A stretch of DNA of 64,000 nt from the NCBI RefSeq assembly GCF_009674565.1, contig NZ_WKJL01000011.1, forward strand, positions 124,001 through 188,000, given 5' to 3'. The notes under the pieces were generated by a model. The model saw nothing but the letters and a program-made list of their open reading frames with translations. It did not search any database and had not been told where the DNA came from. This DNA is from Duganella aquatilis (GTDB lineage: Bacteria > Pseudomonadota > Gammaproteobacteria > Burkholderiales > Burkholderiaceae_D). Position 1 is the stretch's first letter. Every line of letters starts with the position of its first letter. Positions 49,909 to 57,404 of this stretch are shown here, piece after piece. A program made the position numbers and the translations under genes.

Positions 49909-50697
49909 CTATTCCTCAGATTGCTTTTTTAAAGTTCTAGGTTTTAACGAACCACACGATCTAATAAGTCGGTCAGCATAAAAATAACCAGCACGCTCAA
50001 CAGATTTTTCAGTTACTAAGAAAATCCAGCAAAACAGCATTAGAAGAGAAAAACCAGTTGGCAATGCATCGATAATCGTTACACTATCCACGCCATCCAG
50101 CGCTAAGGCTGGCACTAATTTCAAAGAAATAAATGTATGAAATAAAGAAATGCATAAAGTCGCTAAGCAAACAAAAATTCCAATTCCCTTTAATCCTCGA
50201 AGATTTCTTTGAAATCCGTAACTTTTATTTTCCGAAAAAACTAACGAATGTTTCTTAACATCCTGTGTTTGAGCAATCAACCAAGCGGTCCCGGCCCTGT
50301 AGAAAGTATCTGCCGTAGCGGGATCATTGACTTCCTCCGCAGCGGTAGGCGCTTTTAGCCCCACTCCCCGGGCCAACACGTCGTGATACTTCTGCTTCGT
50401 TACCGCATCGACTCGATCGTCACGATGGCGCAATACGATGGTAGTAGGCTTACCTCCCCATTTATCGAATAATCTCTCTTCCAGCGACTTGCCAAGATCA
50501 CGCGCAAATCTCGAAACGAGCAAGGGTCCGCCGCACACCAACAGCGCGGACGCAGCGGTGACTAGAAGCGGGTGATGAGGGCCAAAGATGCAGATGACCA
50601 GCAACCCAATCGGTAGTAATGAAAGCAATGCTGGATACAAGCGAGCTTCTCTGTCATAGGAATCACTCCAGCGTGAAATAAATTGCGCTATGTTCAT
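49909..50697 (-). CDS. Four-helix membrane protein, partner of the metallo-beta-lactamase
   Basis: 262 residues. Two membrane segments near 25-65 (LYPALLSLLPIGLLVICIFG, then LLVTAASALLVCGGPLLVS) and two near 170-240 (IGIFVCLATLCISLFHTFIS, then ALPTGFSLLMLFCWIFLVTE) frame a cytoplasmic domain. That domain contains the stretches LFDKWGGKPTTIVLRHRDDR and YHDVLARGVGLKAPTAAEEV. This 'WGGKPT-RHRD' domain seems to define a family of unknown function. Topology resembles membrane effectors of nucleotide-signalling defence systems, but no homology to a named one is claimed. AAAGG before ATG; 26 bp before the hydrolase gene. Confidence 0.7.
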   Translation of the reverse strand: MNIAQFISRWSDSYDREARLYPALLSLLPIGLLVICIFGPHHPLLVTAASALLVCGGPLLVSRFARDLGKSLEERLFDKWGGKPTTIVLRHRDDRVDAVTKQKYHDVLARGVGLKAPTAAEEVNDPATADTFYRAGTAWLIAQTQDVKKHSLVFSENKSYGFQRNLRGLKGIGIFVCLATLCISLFHTFISLKLVPALALDGVDSVTIIDALPTGFSLLMLFCWIFLVTEKSVERAGYFYADRLIRSCGSLKPRTLKKQSEE

Positions 50698-50712
50698 CTT
50701 GCCTTTCAGCAA

Positions 50713-50934
50713 TCAATTGTTGTCAAAAAAATGTAAAAAGATGTTACCAATCTGAGGACTCAGGTTTGTAGTGCAATAGGTAACTCTAAATTTATTTTCA
50801 GCATCCTTATCTCGCCCGGCGTCCAAGAAGGCATACTTTCCGTGCACTGCTACTGCCTGCCTGCAAACCCGCATAACACCGTGTCCAGAAAGTATGGGTT
50901 TATCACATTCTTTACAAATTCCAAGAAGCCCCAT
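50713..50934 (-). CDS. Small zinc-ribbon-like protein
   Basis: 73 residues. CKECDKPIL near the N-terminus and further Cys at RVCRQ and VTYCTT suggest a metal-binding ribbon with irregular spacing. First gene of the three-gene minus-strand operon, 15 bp before the membrane protein. AAGGAAA before the ATG. Its start is only 34 bp from the divergent recombinase start. Confidence 0.55.
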   Translation of the reverse strand: MGLLGICKECDKPILSGHGVMRVCRQAVAVHGKYAFLDAGRDKDAENKFRVTYCTTNLSPQIGNIFLHFFDNN

Positions 50935-50968
50935 ATACTTTCCTTACACATTCACACAAAGGCAGGGT

Positions 50969-51532
50969 ATGAGCAAGGGACAGACGGTAGGTTATGTACG
51001 GGTTAGCTCGGTAGGCCAGAACACCGTGCGTCAGCTAGACGGTATTGAACTGGACAAAGTTTTCACCGACAAGTGCAGCGGGAGCGACACCAACCGTCCT
51101 GCCCTGCAAGCGATGCTGTCGCACGTCCGCGAAGGCGACACCGTAGTAGTGCATGAGATCAGCCGCCTCGCCCGGAATACTGCCGATCTGCTGGCACTGG
51201 TGCAGCAGTTGACCGACAAGGGCGTGACCATCACCTTCAAGAAGGAAGGCTTGTCCTTCACCGGCGACAAGGACAACGCCATGAACAAGATGCTGTTGAC
51301 CATGCTGGGCGCTGTGTCGGCTTTTGAACTGGCGATGATTAACGAGCGCCGAGTGGAAGGACAGGCCAAGGCCAGAGCAGCAGGTACGCACATGGGCCGC
51401 AGTGCCAAGCTAAGCCCTGACGCGCAAGAGAAGCTGCGCAAGGAGGCGGCAGACGGCGCAAGCAAGACCAAGCTGGCAGAGGACTACGGTATCAGTCGCT
51501 CTACTCTGTACGCCATTCTCAAAACAGCGTAG
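50969..51532 (+). CDS. Serine recombinase (resolvase/invertase)
   Basis: 187 residues, full-length small serine recombinase. The catalytic Ser is in GYVRVSSVGQNTVRQL near 15. Other motifs are DKCSGSDTNRPAL, VVHEISRLARNTADLL and AVSAFELAMINERR. The C-terminal helix-turn-helix is SKTKLAEDYGISRSTLYAIL. GC-richer than the genes around it, so it may be a later arrival. It could resolve multimers of the element or invert the divergent promoter region, although no inverted crossover sites were found. Confidence 0.95.
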   Translation: MSKGQTVGYVRVSSVGQNTVRQLDGIELDKVFTDKCSGSDTNRPALQAMLSHVREGDTVVVHEISRLARNTADLLALVQQLTDKGVTITFKKEGLSFTGDKDNAMNKMLLTMLGAVSAFELAMINERRVEGQAKARAAGTHMGRSAKLSPDAQEKLRKEAADGASKTKLAEDYGISRSTLYAILKTA

Positions 51533-51825
51533 GACGTAACAGGAGGCCGGTCGTGACCTCGCCCATCGGTGGGCCGTGCAATGCTGTCCGGTAGCGCCAG
51601 CAACGCGCTATAGATATTTTAACTTTGGCTCTGGCGTAATCTCCATGCGCCACGGCCCGTTAAGCGATCCACTGGACCTCCAGACCTTCCAAACCCGATC
51701 AGAAGTTCTGGAGATATCTTACTGCGTTCGGTGGCGATTTCCGTACGGATCGCTGCGCACTAAGTCAGTCCCTCGACCTAGTAAAAATTTTAGGCTTTTT
51801 TAGGACCGTAGCCGCTACGTCAAAC

Positions 51826-52500
51826 TTACACGCTTGCCCACCGGGCCGCTATTTCTTCGCCTGCCGCAGCAAGGTCACTCAACCGACGCTTATTAGCTGT
51901 CGGTGCCGAAGATACCGTTCCTGTTGGAACATCAACGACATAGCATAGCGCCGGATCAACACTTTTGGGATCTTTTGCATTGGCTTCAAGGTGGGCGCGC
52001 AAAGCTGTAGCCACATAAGCCCCGGCTTGCTCCAGAATCGGGGCTGATTTAGAGAAGTTCAGCTTCACGCAACCCACAACGTCACCCGTTTCCTTGTTCT
52101 TAAGGATTGCATCAGGTCGCATCGATACCTTCGTACCGCCAAAATCCACCGTTTCGGAAGCAAAGGCATAGCCCGACTGAACCGAAACATCTGCTACTTC
52201 CAATTCTTCAGCAAGCGGCAGGAAATCCTCGATTGCTTCCGCAGACAGTTGCCGGTCCTGAACAGTAAAGTCGGACCCAGAAGTGTCGGACCGTAATTCT
52301 GCTGCCCTGGCTAACGGTGCTCCGTCATCAACCATGCCGCTTTCGATATAGCCGACGATGGCCTCCCGCGCAGCCTTATAACGTGCCGCCTTAAATACAG
52401 GCGGGTTCTTTTGGTCACGGACAATCTGCCTACGTCGCGCAGGAGTGGCCGTCATATACTCGCCAAGCTTGTTGATCGAGATTTTTGGTTCTTCATTCAT
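51826..52500 (-). CDS. Unknown protein, possibly degenerate PD-(D/E)XK domain
   Basis: 224 residues. The N-terminal 40 residues are basic (ATPARRRQIVRDQKNPPVFK). The C-terminal half shows VSMRPDAILKNKETGDVVGC then VKLNFSKSAPILEQAGAYVA, which is laid out like a RecB/Cas4-type nuclease (D, then E-x-K, then a Q/Y helix). The expected Glu is Cys or Val, so catalysis is doubtful. AAGGAAG before ATG 52500. Monocistronic, facing away from the next block. Confidence 0.5.
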   Translation of the reverse strand: MNEEPKISINKLGEYMTATPARRRQIVRDQKNPPVFKAARYKAAREAIVGYIESGMVDDGAPLARAAELRSDTSGSDFTVQDRQLSAEAIEDFLPLAEELEVADVSVQSGYAFASETVDFGGTKVSMRPDAILKNKETGDVVGCVKLNFSKSAPILEQAGAYVATALRAHLEANAKDPKSVDPALCYVVDVPTGTVSSAPTANKRRLSDLAAAGEEIAARWASV

Positions 52501-52748
52501 ATCGCTTCCTTTTGATAGATGCAAAACTGAAAACAATTCCCAAAAAGCAAAAACCACAACATCTAGTGAATTTCAATCAAATACATACCGATTGTAGTAC
52601 AGACCAACCAGAAGGCAAGACAAAATCGTTGTGTACAATGAAGTTTTCTTGTTGACTTTGCAAAAGACCTTCAAGCGCACCTTTGCGGCCTGTACAAGCT
52701 TAACAGCGATGATTATACTGGGTTTTTAAACAGTACTTAGGGGGCGTA

Positions 52749-53117
52749 GTGAAGGTCCGTGTTGTCAAGATGTTCAATCACGGCGTTGAGGTAGAGCGCC
52801 GGATGCTGAACGATCGCTACACCAGCAAGTACGACGGCAAGCTGGTCATCATGGACGCCACGGACAGCGGACGGCATAGGCCCATCAAGGTAGCCCGGTT
52901 AATGACCGACCGGGGCGTAGCCTGTGAACTGTTCGACGTGCATGTGGTCTGGTCCAGCGACAACCGCATTACCTTCACCGGGGATGAGAGGATCAAGAAC
53001 GAGTCCGGTCAGCAGGTCTGCTATAAGCAGTCCTGGCTGTGTACGCTTGACCTTAGTCCAGTGCCGGAAGAGGATGATATAGGGCCACGGTACGTACAGA
53101 AAGCACCGCCCCGGTAA
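52749..53117 (+). CDS. Unknown small protein upstream of the PIN gene
   Basis: 122 residues, GTG start at 52749 with AGGGGG upstream. Strand-rich and charged (MKVRVVKMFNHGVEVERRML, KLVIMDATDSGRHRPIKVAR, VVWSSDNRITFTGDERIKNE). No family recognised. 52 bp before the PIN-domain gene in the same direction, so they may form a pair. Confidence 0.5.
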   Translation: MKVRVVKMFNHGVEVERRMLNDRYTSKYDGKLVIMDATDSGRHRPIKVARLMTDRGVACELFDVHVVWSSDNRITFTGDERIKNESGQQVCYKQSWLCTLDLSPVPEEDDIGPRYVQKAPPR

Positions 53118-53169
53118 CGTCAACTGCATCATAATTGACCTACTGCCCTATCCAGCGAGGACTACTGAA

Positions 53170-53670
53170 ATGAACCCATTCATCAAACCTGATGTGTACG
53201 ATCTTCGCCGGAAGCAAGGCGACATGCGCAATACCGTCCACTATCTTGATAACTGCATGTTCGTGGCACATGACAACGATCCCGATATAAACCGCATCCT
53301 TGCGCTGCACAAAGCCCGTGAAGCAGTTTTCGTAATGCCCAAATCAGTCAAGAGTGAAGTGGACAACCCGCGCACGCCCGAACCAGCAAGAGACAAGGCA
53401 AGCGGTATGCTGTTCACCTTCCCCGTGACCCCATCCAAAGACGAGGAAAGAAAACGGCAGATGGTAGACGAAATCCTTATTGGAAACAGTAAAGGTGACA
53501 AACACGTAGCGGACGCGGCCCATGTTCTCGAAGCTGGCATACACCACGGCTACTTCATCACCTCGGATGGACGTGTGAATGACAAGAAGGACCAACTCAA
53601 AGCAGCCTGCGGCGTCAGGATCGTCAGGCCAGCAGAATGGCTTGCGCTCTGGGACGGCCAATTTAACTAA
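53170..53670 (+). CDS. PIN-like nuclease domain protein
   Basis: 166 residues. Acidic residues at PIN positions: HYLDNCMFVAHD near 26, SVKSEVDNP near 62, KHVADAAHVLEAGIHHG near 120 and FITSDGRVND near 137. Lysine/aspartate-rich elsewhere. As a single PIN domain on a mobile element it could be a VapC-like RNase toxin or a defence effector. It ends tail to tail (4-bp overlap) with a small XRE repressor gene, which is not the usual antitoxin placement. Confidence 0.75.
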   Translation: MNPFIKPDVYDLRRKQGDMRNTVHYLDNCMFVAHDNDPDINRILALHKAREAVFVMPKSVKSEVDNPRTPEPARDKASGMLFTFPVTPSKDEERKRQMVDEILIGNSKGDKHVADAAHVLEAGIHHGYFITSDGRVNDKKDQLKAACGVRIVRPAEWLALWDGQFN

Positions 53671-53909
53671 AGTTCCGCCTCTTGCATCAGAGTTGCAATC
53701 GTGGTTTCCAGTGCGCTGGCAATAGCAGCTAACGGCAGAATTGCCACGCTGTTCTCTCCACGTTCAACCTGACCTATATAGCTCCTGTCCATTCCGACCG
53801 CTTGGGCAAGCTGTTCCTGACTAAGCTTACAAGCCTTCCGGCGATGTCGAATGGCCGCACCTAATGCGGTTAGAACAGGGTGACGGCTGTGTTTGGATGG
53901 GGTAGGCAT
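53667..53909 (-). CDS. XRE-family helix-turn-helix regulator
   Basis: 80 residues, a single Cro/CI-type domain: AAIRHRRKACKLSQEQLAQA, VGMDRSYIGQVERGENS and IASALETTIATLMQ. It converges on the PIN gene with a 4-bp overlap. May repress element genes; its target is unknown. Confidence 0.92.
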   Translation of the reverse strand: MPTPSKHSRHPVLTALGAAIRHRRKACKLSQEQLAQAVGMDRSYIGQVERGENSVAILPLAAIASALETTIATLMQEAEL

Positions 53910-53992
53910 TTCCCCCCATGTTGCCGGTGTGATAAAGTTGGTTCTACGGGATCACATCCCGCATTTCGACAAAATCACATTTTCAGGGAATC

Positions 53993-54838
53993 ATGAACTA
54001 CATCCGCATTGCCGTTACCGCAGTTTTCTGCATACCACTCTTCAGCAGTGCAGGCATGCTAGACGAAGCGAAGGAAAAAATACGGCGGGATAGCGAGGAG
54101 CAAGCCATCCTTGCCATGGATAAGAACCCGCAATACTACTCGGCAGTGAGGAAGTACAGAGAAAACCCAAAGCGTAGTGGGCCACAGTGCTATCTGACTG
54201 CAAGCGAACATTGGTCAATGTGGACGGGCGTGCCGAAACAAGAATTTGCAGCCTGCGATGAGGTCGTACGCCAAGAAATACAATCCATCTACGCGGAAGA
54301 CAAGCGAAGGTCAGACGAGGTAGCTGCAATTGTGGCTAAGGATGCAGCAATACGGGCGGAGAAGGACGCTCGTGTCGAGGAAGAAGAGCGGGAACTCGAC
54401 CGAACGGCTGGTCCATTGAGGCTCAACCCCAACGCTGGTGACATGCGCCCTACCGTCGTCCATTTTCCAGACCGTTCGTGCATGAGCAAGCACATCGGAA
54501 ACGAAACCTTCATCGACTGCGGGGAGTACCGCAGCATCTTGTCGGATATGTCAGCAGAGAACGCCCGGATTGACCGGCAAATACGTGACGAAGCTCGATA
54601 CGAGCGTAGGGAGCGAGTCGCTAAAGCGAAGTCGAAATCGGAACTGACGCAGCAACTGGTAGACATAGACGAAGCTGGCAAGTTTGCCCGGAAGGTCAGC
54701 GTCGATAATCTGTTTGCAACAGCGCCGAAAGGATGGGCTTGTGTTCAAAAGCGCTTGCCACCCGGTAAAGACATCCTAGATTCAACGGACAAAGATGAAG
54801 CAGCCTGCGTTAAGGCGTTCAAAGGCAAGCAAAACTGA
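53993..54838 (+). CDS. Exported protein of unknown function
   Basis: 281 residues. Signal peptide MNYIRIAVTAVFCIPLFSSA, then a long charged, probably helical region (KDAAIRAEKDARVEEEEREL) and several cysteines (GPQCYLTAS, FAACDEV, SCMSKHI, FIDCGEY, WACVQKR, AACVKAF) suited to disulfides in the periplasm. Last gene of the element before its right attachment site. Not recognised; could alter the host surface. Confidence 0.6.
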   Translation: MNYIRIAVTAVFCIPLFSSAGMLDEAKEKIRRDSEEQAILAMDKNPQYYSAVRKYRENPKRSGPQCYLTASEHWSMWTGVPKQEFAACDEVVRQEIQSIYAEDKRRSDEVAAIVAKDAAIRAEKDARVEEEERELDRTAGPLRLNPNAGDMRPTVVHFPDRSCMSKHIGNETFIDCGEYRSILSDMSAENARIDRQIRDEARYERRERVAKAKSKSELTQQLVDIDEAGKFARKVSVDNLFATAPKGWACVQKRLPPGKDILDSTDKDEAACVKAFKGKQN

Positions 54839-54996
54839 ACCGGTAGCATGGGTGCGGTGGCAGTCTGGATCGTCACCACTGTCACTTGATCGTCCTTGGA
54901 AAGCCTCGTTGGCAGAGATCCGATGGCACGGCTATGCCGAATTCAGCTTCGCTTGGCATGGCTATCGAATTTCAGATAGCAGAACCGTGAGATTGA

Positions 54997-55018
54997 TGCA
55001 CACCAAGTGCACACGACA
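54997..55018 (+). promoter_or_regulatory. Candidate integrase arm-binding repeats, right end
   Basis: TGCACACCAAG and TGCACACGACA head to tail with an 11-bp period, 34 bp inside the right 19-bp repeat. Matches the left-end pair at 43673-43694. Confidence 0.6.
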
Positions 55019-55051
55019 AGCTCGAAACCCGCATAAACCCTACTATTTAGC

Positions 55052-55070
55052 TCCAGTCCATCATCGGCGC
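55052..55070. repeat. Right attachment site of the dusA element
   Basis: Exact direct copy of TCCAGTCCATCATCGGCGC from 43587-43605. Beyond it lies the original dusA upstream sequence. Confidence 0.93.
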
Positions 55071-55136
55071 CACGGACAGGCGGCGGCTCGGCACTACGGG
55101 TGCTTGGTCGGCGGTCGGCAGGTTGATGATGGTCAT
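55052..55136 (-). pseudogene. dusA: Displaced original 5' end of dusA
   Basis: From ATG 55136 the frame reads MTIINLPTADQAPVVPSRRL then SVAPMMDW, identical to intact DusA from LSVAPMMDW on. After the attachment repeat it enters element DNA and stops within a few codons. It marks where dusA started before integration and still has its native promoter. Confidence 0.9.
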
Positions 55137-55314
55137 GGTGGCAGCTGGGGAATCGGTCAGGGGGACGTCATTATACAGCGAAAAGTTTGAGCGCCGCCCG
55201 GCCCGCCGCCGCGGCCAGTGACGATATTCATGCATATTCCGCCATATTCAGCTTCTCATTCCAGCGTGAATCCAGAAGAATACGCTCCAGGCTCACTATA
55301 AAAGGGATGGACAG

Positions 55315-56070
55315 ATGAATTTTGGGGAAAAGCTGAAACAGATCCGCACGGACAAAAATCTGACGCAGCCGCAGTTCGCGGAAGCGATCGGCATCGAGCA
55401 GTCGTATCTATCCAAACTGGAAAACGACAAGTCGCAGCCGTCGGCCGATATGTTCAGCACCATCGTCAAGTCGCTGCAACTGTCGCCCGGAGAAGTGCTG
55501 GCCGATATCGACCGCGCCGTGCTGCAAACCAGCCTGCGCCACATTCCGGAAGTCAGCCAGTTCCTCAACGGCGAGGTGAAGCGCCGACTGCACGACGCCC
55601 GCAAATACATCTGGGGCGCGGCAGCCGCCTGCCTGCTCGGCTTTGCGCTGATGCTGGCCGCCAACGACGGCATCTTCTACGCTAACAATCTGTACAAATA
55701 CAAGTCGTCCGGCGTGATCCTGGAAGGAGAGTCAGACCAGATATTCGAACAGTTCACCAAAATTGAAAATCTCAACATGGCGGCGCACGCGGTGACCGCA
55801 GAAGAGTCGCTGAAATCGCAGGCGGACTTCGAAGCCAACCGGGTCAAGGTCCAGACCATCGAGGTGTGGGGCAATCGCGGCGGCGTATTTTTTGAGCCGG
55901 CCGCCGGCGGCAAGCGAAAGTTTGAGCTGGCCGACGTGACCTATGTGCATCCGCCGCAGAACAAGATCCTGCAATACCTGGGCGCGCTGCTGATGTTTGG
56001 CGGGCTGCTGTTGCTGGTGGTCGAATGGCGCATGCGCAAGGCCGCTGGAGGTCGCCATGTCGCAGCTTAA
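55315..56070 (+). CDS. Membrane-anchored XRE-family regulator
   Basis: 251 residues. The N-terminal Cro/CI helix-turn-helix is LKQIRTDKNLTQPQFAEAIG then IEQSYLSKLENDKSQPSADM. A hydrophobic segment near 95-115 (YIWGAAAACLLGFALMLAAN), a periplasmic part of about 110 residues and a second segment near 225-243 (YLGALLMFGGLLLLVVEWRM) follow. The layout suggests a one-component membrane sensor that regulates directly. Its end overlaps the next gene by 14 bp. Confidence 0.82.
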   Translation: MNFGEKLKQIRTDKNLTQPQFAEAIGIEQSYLSKLENDKSQPSADMFSTIVKSLQLSPGEVLADIDRAVLQTSLRHIPEVSQFLNGEVKRRLHDARKYIWGAAAACLLGFALMLAANDGIFYANNLYKYKSSGVILEGESDQIFEQFTKIENLNMAAHAVTAEESLKSQADFEANRVKVQTIEVWGNRGGVFFEPAAGGKRKFELADVTYVHPPQNKILQYLGALLMFGGLLLLVVEWRMRKAAGGRHVAA

Positions 56071-56791
56071 GACTTTCTTTGCCGGCGCCGCCGCCATGGC
56101 CAGCGCCCTCGCCGCCGTGATGCTGCTGACCGGCGCGCGCGATCCGGGCAAGCACGCCGAGTTCGACGAAATCACCGTCGGCCGCATCAACATCGTCGAA
56201 CCGGACGGCACCAGGCGGCTGGTGATTTCCAACCGCGCCCAATTTCCCGGCGACTTCATGCAGGGCAAGGAAGGCGAACGGCCGGACCGTCGCGCCTTCG
56301 CCGGCATGCTGTTCATCAACGACGAAGGCACCGAGAACGGCGGCCTGATCCAGAAAGGCGGCATCAGCGACGACGGCAAGGTGTCCTCCGGCCTGTCGCT
56401 GACCTTCGACCGCTTCCGCCAGGACCAGACGCTGCAACTGCTGACCAACGACAGCGCCACTCACCAGCAGACCGGCGTCAGGATCAACGACGTACCCTAC
56501 TTCCAGAAAACCTCGATGGCCGACATCCAGCGCTTCGCCGACGAGGCGCGCAAGCTGCCCGCCGACCAGCGCGAAGCCTACTGGCAAAAGCTGAGCGAAG
56601 AAGAGCGCCTGAGCGTCAACCGCATCTGGCTCGGCAACACGCGCGATAAAGGCTCGGCGCTGCAACTGAAGGATGCCCTGGGCCGCGTGCGCATGATGCT
56701 GCTGGTCAGCGCCAGCGGCGCCGCCGAAATCCAGATGCTCGACGCCACTGGCAAGGTCAGCAAAACCATCTCGCCCACCTCCAGGGACTAG
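56057..56791 (+). CDS. Exported or anchored protein of unknown function, coupled to the membrane regulator
   Basis: 244 residues. The N-terminal hydrophobic segment (FFAGAAAMASALAAVMLLTG) is a signal or anchor. The rest is a beta-rich domain with repeated 'V-EPDGTRRLVISN'- and 'LKDALGRVRMMLLVSASGAA'-like strands, resembling short bundled repeat units. GGAGG before ATG. Tight overlap with the XRE membrane protein suggests a sensory partner. Family not recognised. Confidence 0.65.
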   Translation: MSQLKTFFAGAAAMASALAAVMLLTGARDPGKHAEFDEITVGRINIVEPDGTRRLVISNRAQFPGDFMQGKEGERPDRRAFAGMLFINDEGTENGGLIQKGGISDDGKVSSGLSLTFDRFRQDQTLQLLTNDSATHQQTGVRINDVPYFQKTSMADIQRFADEARKLPADQREAYWQKLSEEERLSVNRIWLGNTRDKGSALQLKDALGRVRMMLLVSASGAAEIQMLDATGKVSKTISPTSRD

Positions 56792-57360
56792 GCGAACGGC
56801 AACGTCACCAGGCCGACCAGGTAGCGGGCCGGTACGGCGCCGGGATTGGCGTAGGTGATCGGCTGGTCTTCGCGGAAAGCCAGGCAGTCGCCGGGATGCA
56901 GGCGCCAGCTGCCATCGCCGGCGCTGATGTCCATCGTGCCTTCCAGCAGCCAGACTTGCTGGTATGTGTCGGCCTCGCGCCGCACCTGGTCGTAGGCGAC
57001 GCGCTGACCCGGCGGGAAGATGACTTCCACCAGTTGCAGCGGCGAGCGCGCCGCCGGCGACAGTTGCCGCCGCACGTAGCCGGATGCCGGATCGGTCCAC
57101 ACCGCCTGCGTGTCGGCCGTACTCAGTGGCGACGGTGCGGCCGGCGCATCTTCCCCCGCCTCAAACAGCGAGGCCAGCGTCACGCCCAGCGCGCCGGCCA
57201 GCTTGTCCAGCACGGTGGCGGTGGCGCTGCTCTCGCCGCGCTCGATCAGCGAAATATTGGAACGGCTGACGCCGCTCCGCTCGGCCAATGCCGTCAGCGA
57301 CAACTGGCGCGCCTCGCGCAAGGCCAGCACGCGGCTGGCGATTAATTGGTTGATGTCCAT
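56788..57360 (-). CDS. XRE-cupin transcriptional regulator
   Basis: 190 residues. Helix-turn-helix LSLTALAERSGVSRSNISLI ERGES (split here) at 15-40, then a cupin ligand-binding barrel in the last 90 residues (EADTYQQVWLLEGTMDISAG, WRLHPGDCLAFREDQPITYA). A perfect TATAAT ends eight bases before the ATG at 57360, so the mRNA is probably nearly leaderless; an in-frame ATG at 57369 overlaps the -10 itself and is unlikely. Divergent from a GNAT gene, which it probably regulates together with itself. Confidence 0.9.
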   Translation of the reverse strand: MDINQLIASRVLALREARQLSLTALAERSGVSRSNISLIERGESSATATVLDKLAGALGVTLASLFEAGEDAPAAPSPLSTADTQAVWTDPASGYVRRQLSPAARSPLQLVEVIFPPGQRVAYDQVRREADTYQQVWLLEGTMDISAGDGSWRLHPGDCLAFREDQPITYANPGAVPARYLVGLVTLPFA

Positions 57361-57367
57361 GAAATCC

Positions 57368-57397
57368 ATTATACTGGATGACATCATCCAACAAACT
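57368..57397 (-). promoter_or_regulatory. Promoter with palindromic operator between the XRE-cupin and GNAT genes
   Basis: On the minus strand a -35-like TTTGTT, a 16-bp spacer and a -10 TATAAT (57373 to 57368). The spacer is filled by a perfect inverted repeat TGGATGA-N2-TCATCCA (57375-57390). A repressor bound here would block the promoter directly. Confidence 0.7.
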
Positions 57398-57404
57398 GTC
57401 CGTC

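Noticed and set aside
51576-51803. 75-residue plus-strand frame after the serine recombinase
   Set aside because: No ribosome site, no domain and unremarkable composition; region treated as non-coding.
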